24,667 nt of DNA from an uncultured Litorilinea sp. (lineage in GTDB: Bacteria > Chloroflexota > Anaerolineae > Caldilineales > Caldilineaceae), in NCBI GenBank assembly GCA_937922105.1, contig CAKZVN010000192.1, positions 1 through 24,667 of the forward strand, read 5' to 3'. A program made the position numbers and the translations under genes. Below are positions 1 to 7,569 of the stretch, in pieces. The number at the start of each line of letters is the position of its first letter. Position 1 is the first letter of the stretch. The notes beneath the pieces were generated by a model. That model searched no databases. It had not been told where the DNA came from and was given only the letters and a program-made list of their open reading frames with translations.

Positions 1-2995
1 CGTCCAGGTCGGCGCGATTGCCGCGCAAGACCACGCGCGCCAACTCGGCGCGGCTGTTTTGGAGGGCCAATCCGCCGCCCCGCTGGGTCGCGAGGTTGTC
101 GAGCCATGCGTCGCCGGCAAAGCGCGCCAGCGGGGTGTTGACCAGGTGCAGGCCCGCGCCCAGCGCGGCCCGGTTTTGGCGCAGGATGTTGGCGCTAAAG
201 TCGGCGCTGCTTGCTTGTAGATAGAGCGCGCCGCCCGCGCCCGTCTCGGCGACGTTCTGGCGCAAGGTGCTGTCGCGCAGGGTGAACGCGCTGGTGGTGG
301 CGTAGACGCCGCCGCCCTGCGCGCCGCGGTTGCCGTCCAGGGTGACCTGGTGCAGCGTGACGGTGCCGCCCTCCACATAGAGCGCGCCGCCGCGTGCTTT
401 GGCGGTGTTATTGGTGAAGGTGGCGCCGTCCGGCGGCGGCCCGGCAAGCTGGAGCGCGGTGAGTGTACTGGTGAGTACGGCAAGTGCGCCGCCGTCGGTC
501 TCGGCGGAGTTGGCGCTAAAGGTTGCTTTGGCGAGGGTGACCGCAGGGGATTGCACAACGGAGCCGCCGCCGCCACGGCTGACAAAGGCGCGGTTGCCTT
601 GCAGCGTGGTCCCACCTTGCAGGGTGAGCGCGCTGTTGTTGACATAAAAGCCGCCCCCCTCCAGGAAGGCGTCGTTCTGGGTGACCTGGACGCCGGTGAG
701 GGTGAGCGCGCCGCCGATCACATAGAAGCCGCCGCCGGAGCCGCCCTGCGCGGCGTTGCGCGCGATTTCGCTCCCCGCAGCGAGGGCAATGGACAGCCCG
801 TCGGCATAGAGACCACCGCCGTGGGTGCCGGCGAAATTCTCGAAGAGGAGGAGCGCGCCCAGGTTGGCGCTGCCGGGGCTACGCAGATAAAGCGCGCCGC
901 CGGTTGCGCCTTCGGCGCGGTTGGCGCGCAGTTCGCCCCCGCGCTGTAGGGTGAGCGTGCTCCCCGCGGCATAGATCGCGCCGCCGCTTTGGCCTGCCTG
1001 GTTGTCAATCAAGGTGGCGGTGTCGGTGATGGTCAGCGTGGCGTTGTTGAGGTGAAGCGCGCCGCCGTTGCCGCCGGCGGTGTTGCTCTGGAGGTCGACG
1101 CGGCCCAGCGTCAGTGTGACGTTGTCGGCAAAGAGGACACCGCCGTGGACGGCTTCGTTGTTTTGCGCCGCCAGCGCGGTGAGCGTCGCCGCGCTGCCGC
1201 CGCCTGCCAAATAGAGCGCGCCGCCGTTGCCGGTGGTGGCTTGGTTGCCCAGGAACGAGGCGATGCCGCTGATGGTGACCGCGCCCGCTGCGCGATAGAT
1301 GCCGCCGCCCGCTGCGGCGCTGTTGGCGATTAGCTCCAGACCGGCGAAATTCGCCACGCCACCCGCAGCGAGGAAGAGCGCGCCGCCCTGCCCACTCGCC
1401 TGGTTGCCCAAGAACTGCGCGGTGCCCAGGACGGTGAGCGTGCGGTTGGTGAGATATAGCCCCGCGCCGCGATCGTCACTGGTGTTGCCGTTGAAGCCGG
1501 GTGAATTGAGGATCAGCGTGCCGCCGCCCTCGGCATGAAGACCGCCGCCCAACTGACTGGCGTGGTTTTCGGTGAAGGTGGGCACGTTGAGCGTTGCGCC
1601 GGGGACGCCGGCGAAGGCTGCGCCGCCGCCGATCTGCGCACGGTTGCCGGTGAAAGCCTCGCCCGTGGCGGTGAGCGCGCCGCCCGCGGCATAGAGACCG
1701 CCCCCACGCCCGTCGGTCGCCTGGTTGTTGGTATAGGCGTTGCCCGCCAAGGTGGCGTTGCCGCCCGCCAAGAACAGCCCGCCACCGTTGCCGCCGACGG
1801 CGCGATTCCCGACCAGCGCCAGCCCGGCGAGTTGCGGACTGCCCGCGTTGACGAAAACGCCGCCACCGCTGCTCGCGGTATTGGTGAGCACAGTCAGGCT
1901 GCTCAGGAGCGGGCTGCCGCCGTTGATGAAGATACCGCCGCCCTGGTTGGTCGCGTTGTTTTGTTGGATCAGCGCGCTGCCCAGGACGGGCGCGCCGCTC
2001 GCGATGTAGATGCCGCCGCCGTTGGTCGCGCTGTTGCCCAGCACCACGCTGTCGCTGCCTAGTTCCAGCACACTGCCTGCCACATGGAGACCGCCGCCGT
2101 TGGCTGCGCTGTTGGCGGTGAGGGTGAAGCCGCCCAGCGTGACGGTCAACGCACTGCTGAGCGCGATGCCGCCGCCGTTGCCCGCCCCCGTGCTGTTGCC
2201 GGCAATGACGGTCTTGTCGCTTACGCCGAGCAGAGCGTTGCTGCCCACAAAGATGCCGCCGCCCGCGGAGGTGGCGGTGTTGTTTTGCACCGCACCGCCG
2301 TTGATGGTCAGGCGGTTGCCGGTGCCGGTGATGCGGATGCCGCCACCTTGCGCGCCGCTGTTGCCGAAGACCACCACGTTGTTCAGGGTAACGTTGACGC
2401 GATTGGGCGCGGTGGGCGGGAAGCTGCTGCCCGCGGAGAAGATGACCAGTCCGCTGTTGTTGCCGCCGCTGATGCGCAGGTCGCGCAGGGTGACGCTCAT
2501 GGGCGGTTCGCCGGTGATGCTGGGATCAATGAGGGTCAGCGCTTGCCCGCGGATGGTCACCGTCGTTCCCAAATTGGACCCGTTGAGGGTGGTGATCTGG
2601 AGATTAGGGAAGTTGGGCGGCTCGATTTGTTGCCCGAAGCCGGGCAAGTAGCCGCCGATGATGGTCAGCGGCTTGGCGATGGTGACCGGCAGGTTGTAGG
2701 TGCCGCCGGTGACGCGGATAACATCGTTCGCTCCGGCAACCGCAATCGCGCGCGCCAGGGTGCGGCACGAGTTATAGATGTAGGTGTCCGGCTCGCCGTC
2801 CTCGCCCTCCTCGATAGTGCGGGTGCAGTTGCGGCTGTCGTCGCCGAAGATGGCATCCACCCAGCGTTCCACCGTTTGAGATTGGGCGTGCACCGGCGAC
2901 GTTATGCCGAGGAGGCAGACGCAGGCAAACCACAACGCCAGGAGCGCGGCCCGTCCTCGGCGCGGTGCGCCGCCAACCCAAAACGTGGGACACAC
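1..2995 (-). CDS. secreted right-handed beta-helix repeat protein (Chlamydial PMP-like repeats), 3'-truncated by window edge
   Basis: The reading frame is open from the left edge to 2995, with no stop in about 998 codons; the C-terminus lies outside the window. I chose GTG 2995: it is preceded by a G-rich stretch (GGCGGGG) and opens a good Sec signal peptide, with an RRGR n-region, a hydrophobic core ALLALWFACVCLLGI and a probable cleavage after SPVHA. A region to about residue 190 follows, with a Cys pair and a typical beta-helix entry (motif TLARAIAVA, then VIRVTGGTY). From there about 29 imperfect repeats of 25-40 residues run to the edge, each with a GG[GA][ILVF][YFH] turn followed by an N-[RSQ]-A-type motif, as in polymorphic outer-membrane/pectate-lyase-fold proteins. 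Probable role: a cell-surface or secreted adhesin or structural protein. In a monoderm it would be wall-associated or released. An in-frame stop at 3139 bounds the start; TTG 3085 or GTG 3097 are less likely starts. Fold call is firm, function is unknown. Confidence 0.88.
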   Translation of the reverse strand, partial: MCPTFWVGGAPRRGRAALLALWFACVCLLGITSPVHAQSQTVERWVDAIFGDDSRNCTRTIEEGEDGEPDTYIYNSCRTLARAIAVAGANDVIRVTGGTYNLPVTIAKPLTIIGGYLPGFGQQIEPPNFPNLQITTLNGSNLGTTVTIRGQALTLIDPSITGEPPMSVTLRDLRISGGNNSGLVIFSAGSSFPPTAPNRVNVTLNNVVVFGNSGAQGGGIRITGTGNRLTINGGAVQNNTATSAGGGIFVGSNALLGVSDKTVIAGNSTGAGNGGGIALSSALTVTLGGFTLTANSAANGGGLHVAGSVLELGSDSVVLGNSATNGGGIYIASGAPVLGSALIQQNNATNQGGGIFINGGSPLLSSLTVLTNTASSGGGVFVNAGSPQLAGLALVGNRAVGGNGGGLFLAGGNATLAGNAYTNNQATDGRGGGLYAAGGALTATGEAFTGNRAQIGGGAAFAGVPGATLNVPTFTENHASQLGGGLHAEGGGTLILNSPGFNGNTSDDRGAGLYLTNRTLTVLGTAQFLGNQASGQGGALFLAAGGVANFAGLELIANSAAAGGGIYRAAGAVTISGIASFLGNQATTGNGGALYLAGGGSAATLTALAAQNNEAVHGGVLFADNVTLTLGRVDLQSNTAGGNGGALHLNNATLTITDTATLIDNQAGQSGGAIYAAGSTLTLQRGGELRANRAEGATGGALYLRSPGSANLGALLLFENFAGTHGGGLYADGLSIALAAGSEIARNAAQGGSGGGFYVIGGALTLTGVQVTQNDAFLEGGGFYVNNSALTLQGGTTLQGNRAFVSRGGGGSVVQSPAVTLAKATFSANSAETDGGALAVLTSTLTALQLAGPPPDGATFTNNTAKARGGALYVEGGTVTLHQVTLDGNRGAQGGGVYATTSAFTLRDSTLRQNVAETGAGGALYLQASSADFSANILRQNRAALGAGLHLVNTPLARFAGDAWLDNLATQRGGGLALQNSRAELARVVLRGNRADLD

Positions 2996-3214
2996 CGGAT
3001 GATTGCGCCCCGCCTGAACAGGAACGGGATGGGGAGCAACGCTGGGGTAGGTGGGGCGGTCAGGGGTGAGCTTGCAGTGTTTCAACGCTGGGTCCACACT
3101 CTCCGGCAACTTCCGTATCGAGTCGGTACGTTCAACCTATCTGCGCGCAAATGGGTGGGCAATGGCGGTGTGCAGGACGCAGAGCGGGGCAAGGGTGATC
3201 AAACACCGTGTCCT

Positions 3215-3243
3215 ATTATAGCGATGACCGGGCCGTATGTCTA
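3215..3243 (-). promoter_or_regulatory. sigma70-type promoter for the beta-helix gene
   Basis: On the minus strand a TAGACA -35 box (3243-3238, 5 of 6 to consensus) is followed after exactly 17 bases by a perfect TATAAT -10 box (3220-3215). Transcription would begin near 3208, leaving a leader of about 210 nt before GTG 2995. Confidence 0.68.
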
Positions 3244-3267
3244 AGCCGGCGCGCGCGACCAGACGCT

Positions 3268-3296
3268 TTGGCGACCTCTGGGGCGGCGAATACAAT
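3268..3296 (+). promoter_or_regulatory. sigma70-type promoter for the PlsC-like gene
   Basis: TTGGCG (3268-3273), a 17-base spacer and TACAAT (3291-3296) sit about 90 nt upstream of ATG 3386. The -35 boxes of this promoter and of the divergent promoter are only 24 bases apart. Confidence 0.5.
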
Positions 3297-3385
3297 AATC
3301 GCCTAATCCGTCGGATGATTCCACAGTCAAATGTCGCGCCCACATGTCGTGCGAGCGGCGGGGCGCACCGTGCGAGGGGCGGGAA

Positions 3386-4177
3386 ATGGACAAGCTACGG
3401 GCAGGGCTGCGCGTGGGGGTGGCAGCGTTCCTGGTGACGTTGGGGGGGATGGTGATCGTGATAAGCGGCTGGCTGCCGGGTCGCGTGCGTGGGATACGCC
3501 CGGCAAGCTGGCTGGTCTCCGGCTTGGCGTGGTTGGTGCTGCGCGTGCTGGCGGTGCGCGTGGTCTGTGCGCAACCGGCGGTGCTGCGGACTCATCGTGG
3601 CTTTCTCTTTCCCAACCATCTGACCTTTCTCGACCCGCTGGTGTTGATGTCGTTGACGCCGGTGCGCTTTTTAGCCGCGTTGGAGGTGGCAAAGGCGCCG
3701 GTGATTGGAGCCATCGCAGCCAGTATGGACACAGTCTTCGTGGCGCGCAAGAGTCGCGAATCGCGGCAGGCTGTGCGCCAAGCGGTGGCAGCTGCCTTTG
3801 CCCGTGCCGAGCAGCCGCCCATTGTCCTCTTCCCGGAGGGGCGACTGGGACCGGGACATGCGCTCTATCCGTTTCGCTATGGCGCCTTTGCCATTGCCGT
3901 GGAGCATGGCATCCCCTACCGGCTGGTTGGGTTGCGCTACTGTCCGGTGGAGGTGGCGGTTTGGCACGGCGCGGCAGGAGAATCGCTCTGGTCGGTGCTG
4001 TGGCGCGTTGCCGGGCGACGCGGTCCGCTGACAGTGGAGGTGTCGCCGCTGGCGGAGGTGACGCCCAAGCCGAGTGATTCTCCGGTGGCGCTGGCGGAGC
4101 AAGCACAGGCGATGTTGGCGCAGACCCTGGGATTATCCGTAGACCTAAACCCGCCGCCGCCCCGTCTGGAGCATTAA
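3386..4177 (+). CDS. 1-acyl-sn-glycerol-3-phosphate acyltransferase family protein (PlsC-like)
   Basis: This 263-residue protein belongs to the PlsC/LPLAT family, membrane enzymes that move an acyl chain to lysophosphatidate or a similar acceptor in phospholipid synthesis. The HX4D catalytic motif reads NHLTFLD (His78, Asp83), and the acceptor-binding block reads FPEGRLGPG (Glu151), in place of the usual FPEGTRS. Two N-terminal hydrophobic stretches (about residues 8-30 and 40-60) would anchor it. I chose ATG 3386 because GAGGGG lies just upstream; an in-frame ATG at 3344 would add 14 polar residues with no ribosome site. It converges with selD, 6 bases apart at the stops. The family is secure; the exact acceptor is not, and it could be a specialised acyltransferase rather than the housekeeping PlsC. 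Confidence 0.87.
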   Translation: MDKLRAGLRVGVAAFLVTLGGMVIVISGWLPGRVRGIRPASWLVSGLAWLVLRVLAVRVVCAQPAVLRTHRGFLFPNHLTFLDPLVLMSLTPVRFLAALEVAKAPVIGAIAASMDTVFVARKSRESRQAVRQAVAAAFARAEQPPIVLFPEGRLGPGHALYPFRYGAFAIAVEHGIPYRLVGLRYCPVEVAVWHGAAGESLWSVLWRVAGRRGPLTVEVSPLAEVTPKPSDSPVALAEQAQAMLAQTLGLSVDLNPPPPRLEH

Positions 4178-4183
4178 CCCCAT

Positions 4184-5293
4184 CTATACGACTTCAATCC
4201 CTTGCCCGCCGATGACTTGACCAATCGTCCACGCCGTTTGCCCGGCGGACGCGCATGCAGCCTCAAACGCGGCGACGCCATGCGGCGGGACCGCAACCAG
4301 CAAGCCGCCGCTGGTCTCGGCTTCCCACAGCAGAATGCGTTGGGCCGGGGTAACCTGGGGGCCGAAGCGTACCTGGTCGCCGAACGCAGCGGGATTGCGC
4401 TGATGACCCCGTGTCAGATAGCCCGCGGTGATGTAGCGTTCGACGCCCGGTAACTGCGGAACTTGCGCGGCGACGATACGGAAGCCGATCTCTCCGTGCT
4501 CTTGCATGGCACGCACCATCTCGCAGGCGTGACCGAGAAGGCCGAAGCCGGTGATGTCGGTGGCGCTCACGGCGTTTCCGGCCTGCGCCGCGCGTGCGGC
4601 GGCGCGGTTGAGGCGCGTCATGCTTAGAATCGCCGCCTCCAGATCGCCGGTATTCAGGTCGGGACGCCAGCGTAGGCGACGCAGCAGGCGCGCCCAGGGC
4701 GCTTCGCCCGGCCCGGTGAGTTTGGCGGCGGTGGTGATGATACCGGTCCCCAGCGGTTTGGTGAGATAGAGGCGGTCGCCGATTTGCGCGCCGCCCTTGC
4801 GCAACACACGGTCGGGATGGACGACACCGATGACCGCCAGACCGTAGAACGGCTCCGGGTTGGTGACGGTATGTCCCCCGGCAATGGCTGCACCCGCCTC
4901 GCGTACTTTGGACGCACCCCCAGCGAAGACTTGCGCCACAATCTCTGGCGGTGTAGCTTCGGGAAAACCGGCGATGTTGAGGCAGAAAAGCGCCTCGCCC
5001 CCCATCGCGTAGACATCGCTCAGGGCATTGGTCGCGGCAATCGCGCCATAGGTCCACGGATCGTCTACGATGGGGGTGAAGAAGTCGGTGGTGGTGATCA
5101 GCGCACGCGCGTCGTCGAGGCGGTAAACCGCGGCGTCGTCCGGTTCGCCGAGACCGACCAGGAGATCGGGGTATGCGGTTGCCGGGAAGAACCCGGCGAG
5201 TTGTCGCACGACCTGCGACAATGTCCCTGGCGGGAGCTTAGAGGCTCAACCCGCGCAGGCGACTTGGGCGGTCAGCGGTTTTTGGCGGCTCAT
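4184..5293 (-). CDS. selD: selenide, water dikinase SelD, selenocysteine-containing
   Basis: SelD makes selenophosphate from selenide and ATP for Sec-tRNA and selenouridine synthesis. A call from TTG 5221 gives 345 residues but lacks the catalytic loop. Extending in frame upstream reaches a TGA at 5248-5246 and then ATG 5293. The joined N-terminus contains AGUASKLPPGTL, which aligns with the E. coli loop around Cys17/Lys20, so Sec16 takes the catalytic Cys position and Lys19 the conserved Lys. The full protein is 369 residues, normal for the family. Downstream motifs fit: GEPDDAAVY, TTDFFTPIVDDP, AATNALSDVYAMGG, AIAGGH and DITGFGLLGH. AGGG lies about 9 nt before the ATG. A SECIS-like hairpin follows the TGA (see 5201-5248). 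The SelD assignment is certain. Sec decoding is strongly supported by alignment and hairpin, but needs selA, selB and selC, which are not in this window. Confidence 0.93.
5201..5248 (-). promoter_or_regulatory. bacterial SECIS element in selD (UGA plus downstream hairpin)
   Basis: The UGA codon is 5248-5246. After 24 nt the mRNA can form a perfect 8-bp stem (UUGUCGCA with UGCGACAA, 5221-5201) closed by the 5-nt loop GGUCG. The apical loop lies 32 nt after UGA, within the 16-37 nt range described for bacterial SECIS elements, and its leading G residues resemble the AGGUCU loop of E. coli fdhF. It would recruit SelB carrying Sec-tRNA. It also encodes residues LSQVVRQ. Confidence 0.82.
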
Positions 5294-5313
5294 GTGATTT
5301 GCCCTGACAGTTG

Positions 5314-5341
5314 AGTATTGACGATGGACCGATGACGCCAA
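5314..5341 (-). promoter_or_regulatory. candidate promoter for selD
   Basis: On the minus strand TTGGCG (5341-5336), a 16-base spacer and AATACT (5319-5314) lie just upstream of ATG 5293. Both boxes are 4 of 6 to consensus. The start would leave a short leader of about 14 nt, so this is tentative. Confidence 0.35.
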
Positions 5342-5521
5342 GCCGGCGTCGTGATCTGGATTGTACGCCGAGCGCGTTGGTGCGCCAAACCAAGCGTTGG
5401 GTTGGGGGATGCCGAGGCAAATGGGAGCGGCTCTACCGACGCTGGGGCGCTTTCACGTCAGGATTAGCCAGGGTATGCCGTGCGGTTTGCGGCTACTCTT
5501 ACCACGAAATGGACGGTTAAA

Positions 5522-6427
5522 ATGACCGATTTACCGCCAGCTGGGTCTGCCGAGGACCCGATTCCGCCGGATATTGTCGGAACGGTGGTGGTGACCGGCG
5601 CCTCCACCGGCATCGGCTACGCCACGTCGCAGTTGCTCACCCGCAAAGGCTACCGTGTGATTGCCACCGTGCGTAAGGAGGCAGACGCGGCGCGGCTGCG
5701 CGCCGAGCTAGGCCCGCGCGCCGAGCCGGTGCTGGTGGATGTGATCGAGGACGACCAGATTGCCGCGCTGGCGCAGCGGGCACAAGAGCTGGTGGGGGAG
5801 CGCGGGTTAGCCGGGCTGGTCAACAACGCAGGCATCGCCATCTCCGGCCCGCTGATGCATCTTGACCTAGACGATCTGCGCTATCAGTTCGATGTGAATG
5901 TGGTGGGGTTGGTGGCGGTGACCCAGGCGCTGCTCCCGTTGCTGGGCGCGCGGCGAGACGCGCCCCATCCGCCGGGCCGCGTGATCAACATCAGCTCGGT
6001 GAGCGGCTTCACCACCTACCCGTTCATGGGACCATATGCTGCGTCCAAACATGCGTTGGAAGCCTTGAACAGCGCCATGCGCTGCGAGCTGGGCCTCTAC
6101 GGCATTGCGGTTATCTCCATTGTGTTGGGCGCGGTGCAGACGCCCATCTGGGACAAGGCCGAGAACCAGGATTTGGCGCGCTATGCCGACACCGATTTTG
6201 GCAAGCCGATGGCAACCATGCATGCGCTGACCAAGCGTCTTGCCGCGAGCGCAATGCCGGTGGAGCGCGCGGCGGAGGTCATTTACCGGGCTTTGACCGC
6301 GCCCAAGCCGCGGCGGCGTTATGTGCTGGCAAACAACTGGTTGCTGGGGTGGGTGCTCCCGCGCCTGATGCCGGAGGGTTTCTTTGATTGGGCGCTGCGC
6401 AAGCAACTGGGCTTGGAGCGGCTTTAG
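5522..6427 (+). CDS. SDR-family NAD(P)-dependent oxidoreductase
   Basis: This is a 301-residue classical short-chain dehydrogenase/reductase. It shows the Rossmann cofactor motif TGASTGIG (residues 25-32), the NNAG motif (101-104), catalytic Ser159 in ISSVSG and the Tyr172-x3-Lys176 pair in YAASK. A C-terminal extension with a hydrophobic patch (NNWLLGWVLPRLMP) may touch membrane, as in retinol/steroid dehydrogenase-like SDRs. Substrate cannot be told from sequence. ATG 5522 starts close to the family's usual beginning. A GTG at 5480 in the same frame adds 14 residues and has GGG upstream, so it is a real alternative, because 5522 lacks a clear ribosome site. It is divergent from selD with 228 bases between; no operon partner is evident. 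Confidence 0.87.
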   Translation: MTDLPPAGSAEDPIPPDIVGTVVVTGASTGIGYATSQLLTRKGYRVIATVRKEADAARLRAELGPRAEPVLVDVIEDDQIAALAQRAQELVGERGLAGLVNNAGIAISGPLMHLDLDDLRYQFDVNVVGLVAVTQALLPLLGARRDAPHPPGRVINISSVSGFTTYPFMGPYAASKHALEALNSAMRCELGLYGIAVISIVLGAVQTPIWDKAENQDLARYADTDFGKPMATMHALTKRLAASAMPVERAAEVIYRALTAPKPRRRYVLANNWLLGWVLPRLMPEGFFDWALRKQLGLERL

Positions 6428-6460
6428 GCGAGTGCCGGGCCGGTTGATGCGGCGTTGCAT

Positions 6461-6488
6461 TTGCCGGTTGGAATTCTGCAGGTTAAAT
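6461..6488 (+). promoter_or_regulatory. weak promoter candidate for the YceI lipoprotein
   Basis: TTGCCG (6461-6466), a 16-base spacer and TTAAAT (6483-6488) precede ATG 6516 by about 30 nt. Both boxes are 4 of 6 to consensus. The gap lies downstream of the SDR gene, so readthrough is also possible. Confidence 0.28.
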
Positions 6489-6515
6489 AGAACATGTATG
6501 GTTGAGGAGAAAGCT

Positions 6516-7277
6516 ATGTTGAAACGGGTCTCTGTGCGGTTTGTTGTGCCGGTGATGAGCGTGCTGGTGCTGCTGTTGGCGGCGTGCGCCGGCGGGTCTG
6601 CGCCTGCTGCGCCCGCAGCGGCGACGAGTGCGCCGGCTGCCGAACCGACCGTTCCGCCGGTCCAAGAAGCCGCCCCGACCGTTGCGCCTGTCGAAGAAAA
6701 TGCGGCAGAGGATGCGGCAGCGCCTTCCGCAGGTGCGGTGACCTTTGTGATTGATCCGGCGCGCTCCAGTGTGCGCTTTATCTTGACCGAAATGTTGAGC
6801 GGTGTCTTCACGGTGGTGACGGGCGAGGGCAATGGGGTTGCCGGCTCGGTCACCATTGACTTCTCCGATTACACTGCGACCACCATCAGCCCCATCGAGA
6901 TTGATGCACGCAGCTTGGCGACCGACAACGGCTTCCGCGACCAGGCCATCGGGCGCTTCATTTTGCAGCACAACCAAGACGAATATCGCTACATCCGCTT
7001 TACGCCGACCCGTATTGAGGGTCTGCCCACCACCGTGACGGTGGGGCAGCCCTTCGAGTTTACGGTGACCGGTGACCTGACCATCCGTACCATCACACGG
7101 CCCGTGACCTTTGCTGTGACGGTGACCCCGCTTTCCGAAAACGAGATCCAGGGGAGCGGTTCGACGGTGGTGATGCGTGGGGACTTCGACTTGACCATCC
7201 CCAGCGTGCCTCGCGTCGCCGATGTGTCGGAGGAAGTGACGCTGGAGATTGACTTTGTCGCCGCGGCAGCCCAGTAA
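6516..7277 (+). CDS. YceI-domain lipoprotein
   Basis: A 253-residue exported lipoprotein. The start at ATG 6516 is set by a strong ribosome site (GAGGAG, 6 nt upstream) and by the signal peptide beginning MLKRVSVRF. The lipobox is LLAAC with Cys24 as the lipidation site. Residues 25-75 form an Ala/Pro/Val/Glu-rich flexible linker. From about residue 77 the YceI domain begins (FVIDPARSSVRF), with later strands ATTISPIEIDARSL, DNGFRD and FTVTGDLTIRTITRPV typical of the family. YceI proteins form a lipocalin-like barrel that binds polyprenyl or other isoprenoid chains, and some are stress-induced. Here the domain would sit on the outer face of the membrane. Ligand and role are inferred from the family only. 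A hairpin/U-run follows at 7459-7490. Confidence 0.88.
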   Translation: MLKRVSVRFVVPVMSVLVLLLAACAGGSAPAAPAAATSAPAAEPTVPPVQEAAPTVAPVEENAAEDAAAPSAGAVTFVIDPARSSVRFILTEMLSGVFTVVTGEGNGVAGSVTIDFSDYTATTISPIEIDARSLATDNGFRDQAIGRFILQHNQDEYRYIRFTPTRIEGLPTTVTVGQPFEFTVTGDLTIRTITRPVTFAVTVTPLSENEIQGSGSTVVMRGDFDLTIPSVPRVADVSEEVTLEIDFVAAAAQ

Positions 7278-7319
7278 GCAAGAGTGCCCAGGGCTACATG
7301 GCTCGTTCGCCAAGTGGGC

Positions 7320-7420
7320 GTTATGCTGAGGAGCGCAGCGACGAAGAATTCCGACAAGATCACCGGAGGGGGATGCTGCCCTTCACTGCGCTCAGGGCGG
7401 GCAGCTGCGCTCAGCATGAC
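7320..7420. repeat. imperfect inverted-repeat intergenic element
   Basis: The left arm (from 7320, TTATGCTGAG then GCGCAGC) and the right arm (7401-7420, GCAGCTGCGC TCAGCATGAC) are inverted copies apart from a two-base insertion and single mismatches. The word CTGCGCTCAG also occurs twice on the right side (7386 and 7405). It looks like a dispersed non-coding palindromic element rather than a gene. Copy number cannot be judged from one window. Confidence 0.5.
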
Positions 7421-7458
7421 TTTCTTCGGTCGCAGACTGCATCAGCCGGTGTGATGGG

Positions 7459-7490
7459 TAGCCGGGGGCTTCAGCCTCCGGCTATTGTTT
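7459..7490 (+). terminator. palindrome with terminator character after the YceI gene
   Basis: TAGCCGGGGGCT pairs with AGCCTCCGGCTA (7459-7484) with G-U wobbles, followed by TTGTTT. It could end the YceI transcript, or be a REP-like palindrome. The U-tract is interrupted. Confidence 0.45.
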
Positions 7491-7569
7491 GCTGGAGCGC
7501 GTGCCGCAATGATATGCTTGTCCTATTCGCTTCAGCCATACCACCCATCAGCACTCGGAGAGGGTCCCC

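Larger units (their letters stand above)
2996..3385. other. divergent intergenic region
   Basis: This 390-base gap lies between the beta-helix gene (minus) and the acyltransferase (plus). It holds two back-to-back promoter candidates (3215-3243 minus, 3268-3296 plus) and a roughly 210-nt untranslated leader for the beta-helix gene. I see no riboswitch, tRNA or credible small gene in it. Confidence 0.6.

Noticed and set aside
1..2700. CRISPR array or DNA tandem repeats
   Set aside because: The periodicity is at the protein level (variable 25-40 residue repeats). The DNA units are too diverged and spacing is irregular.
350..3244. Long plus-strand open frames opposite the beta-helix gene (for example 350-949, 1535-2062 and 2084-3244)
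   Set aside because: They arise from repetitive Gly/Ala codons of the minus-strand gene. Their translations are Ala/Gly/Asp-rich with no domain, whereas the minus frame gives a signal peptide and regular repeats over its whole length.
4184..5221. selD beginning at TTG 5221
   Set aside because: That start lies inside the SECIS stem and lacks the catalytic loop; the upstream frame through the TGA to ATG 5293 fits the family.
5294..5521. A tRNA-Sec gene next to selD
   Set aside because: I looked for a UCA anticodon arm with a T-arm GGTTC-type motif on both strands and found no cloverleaf.
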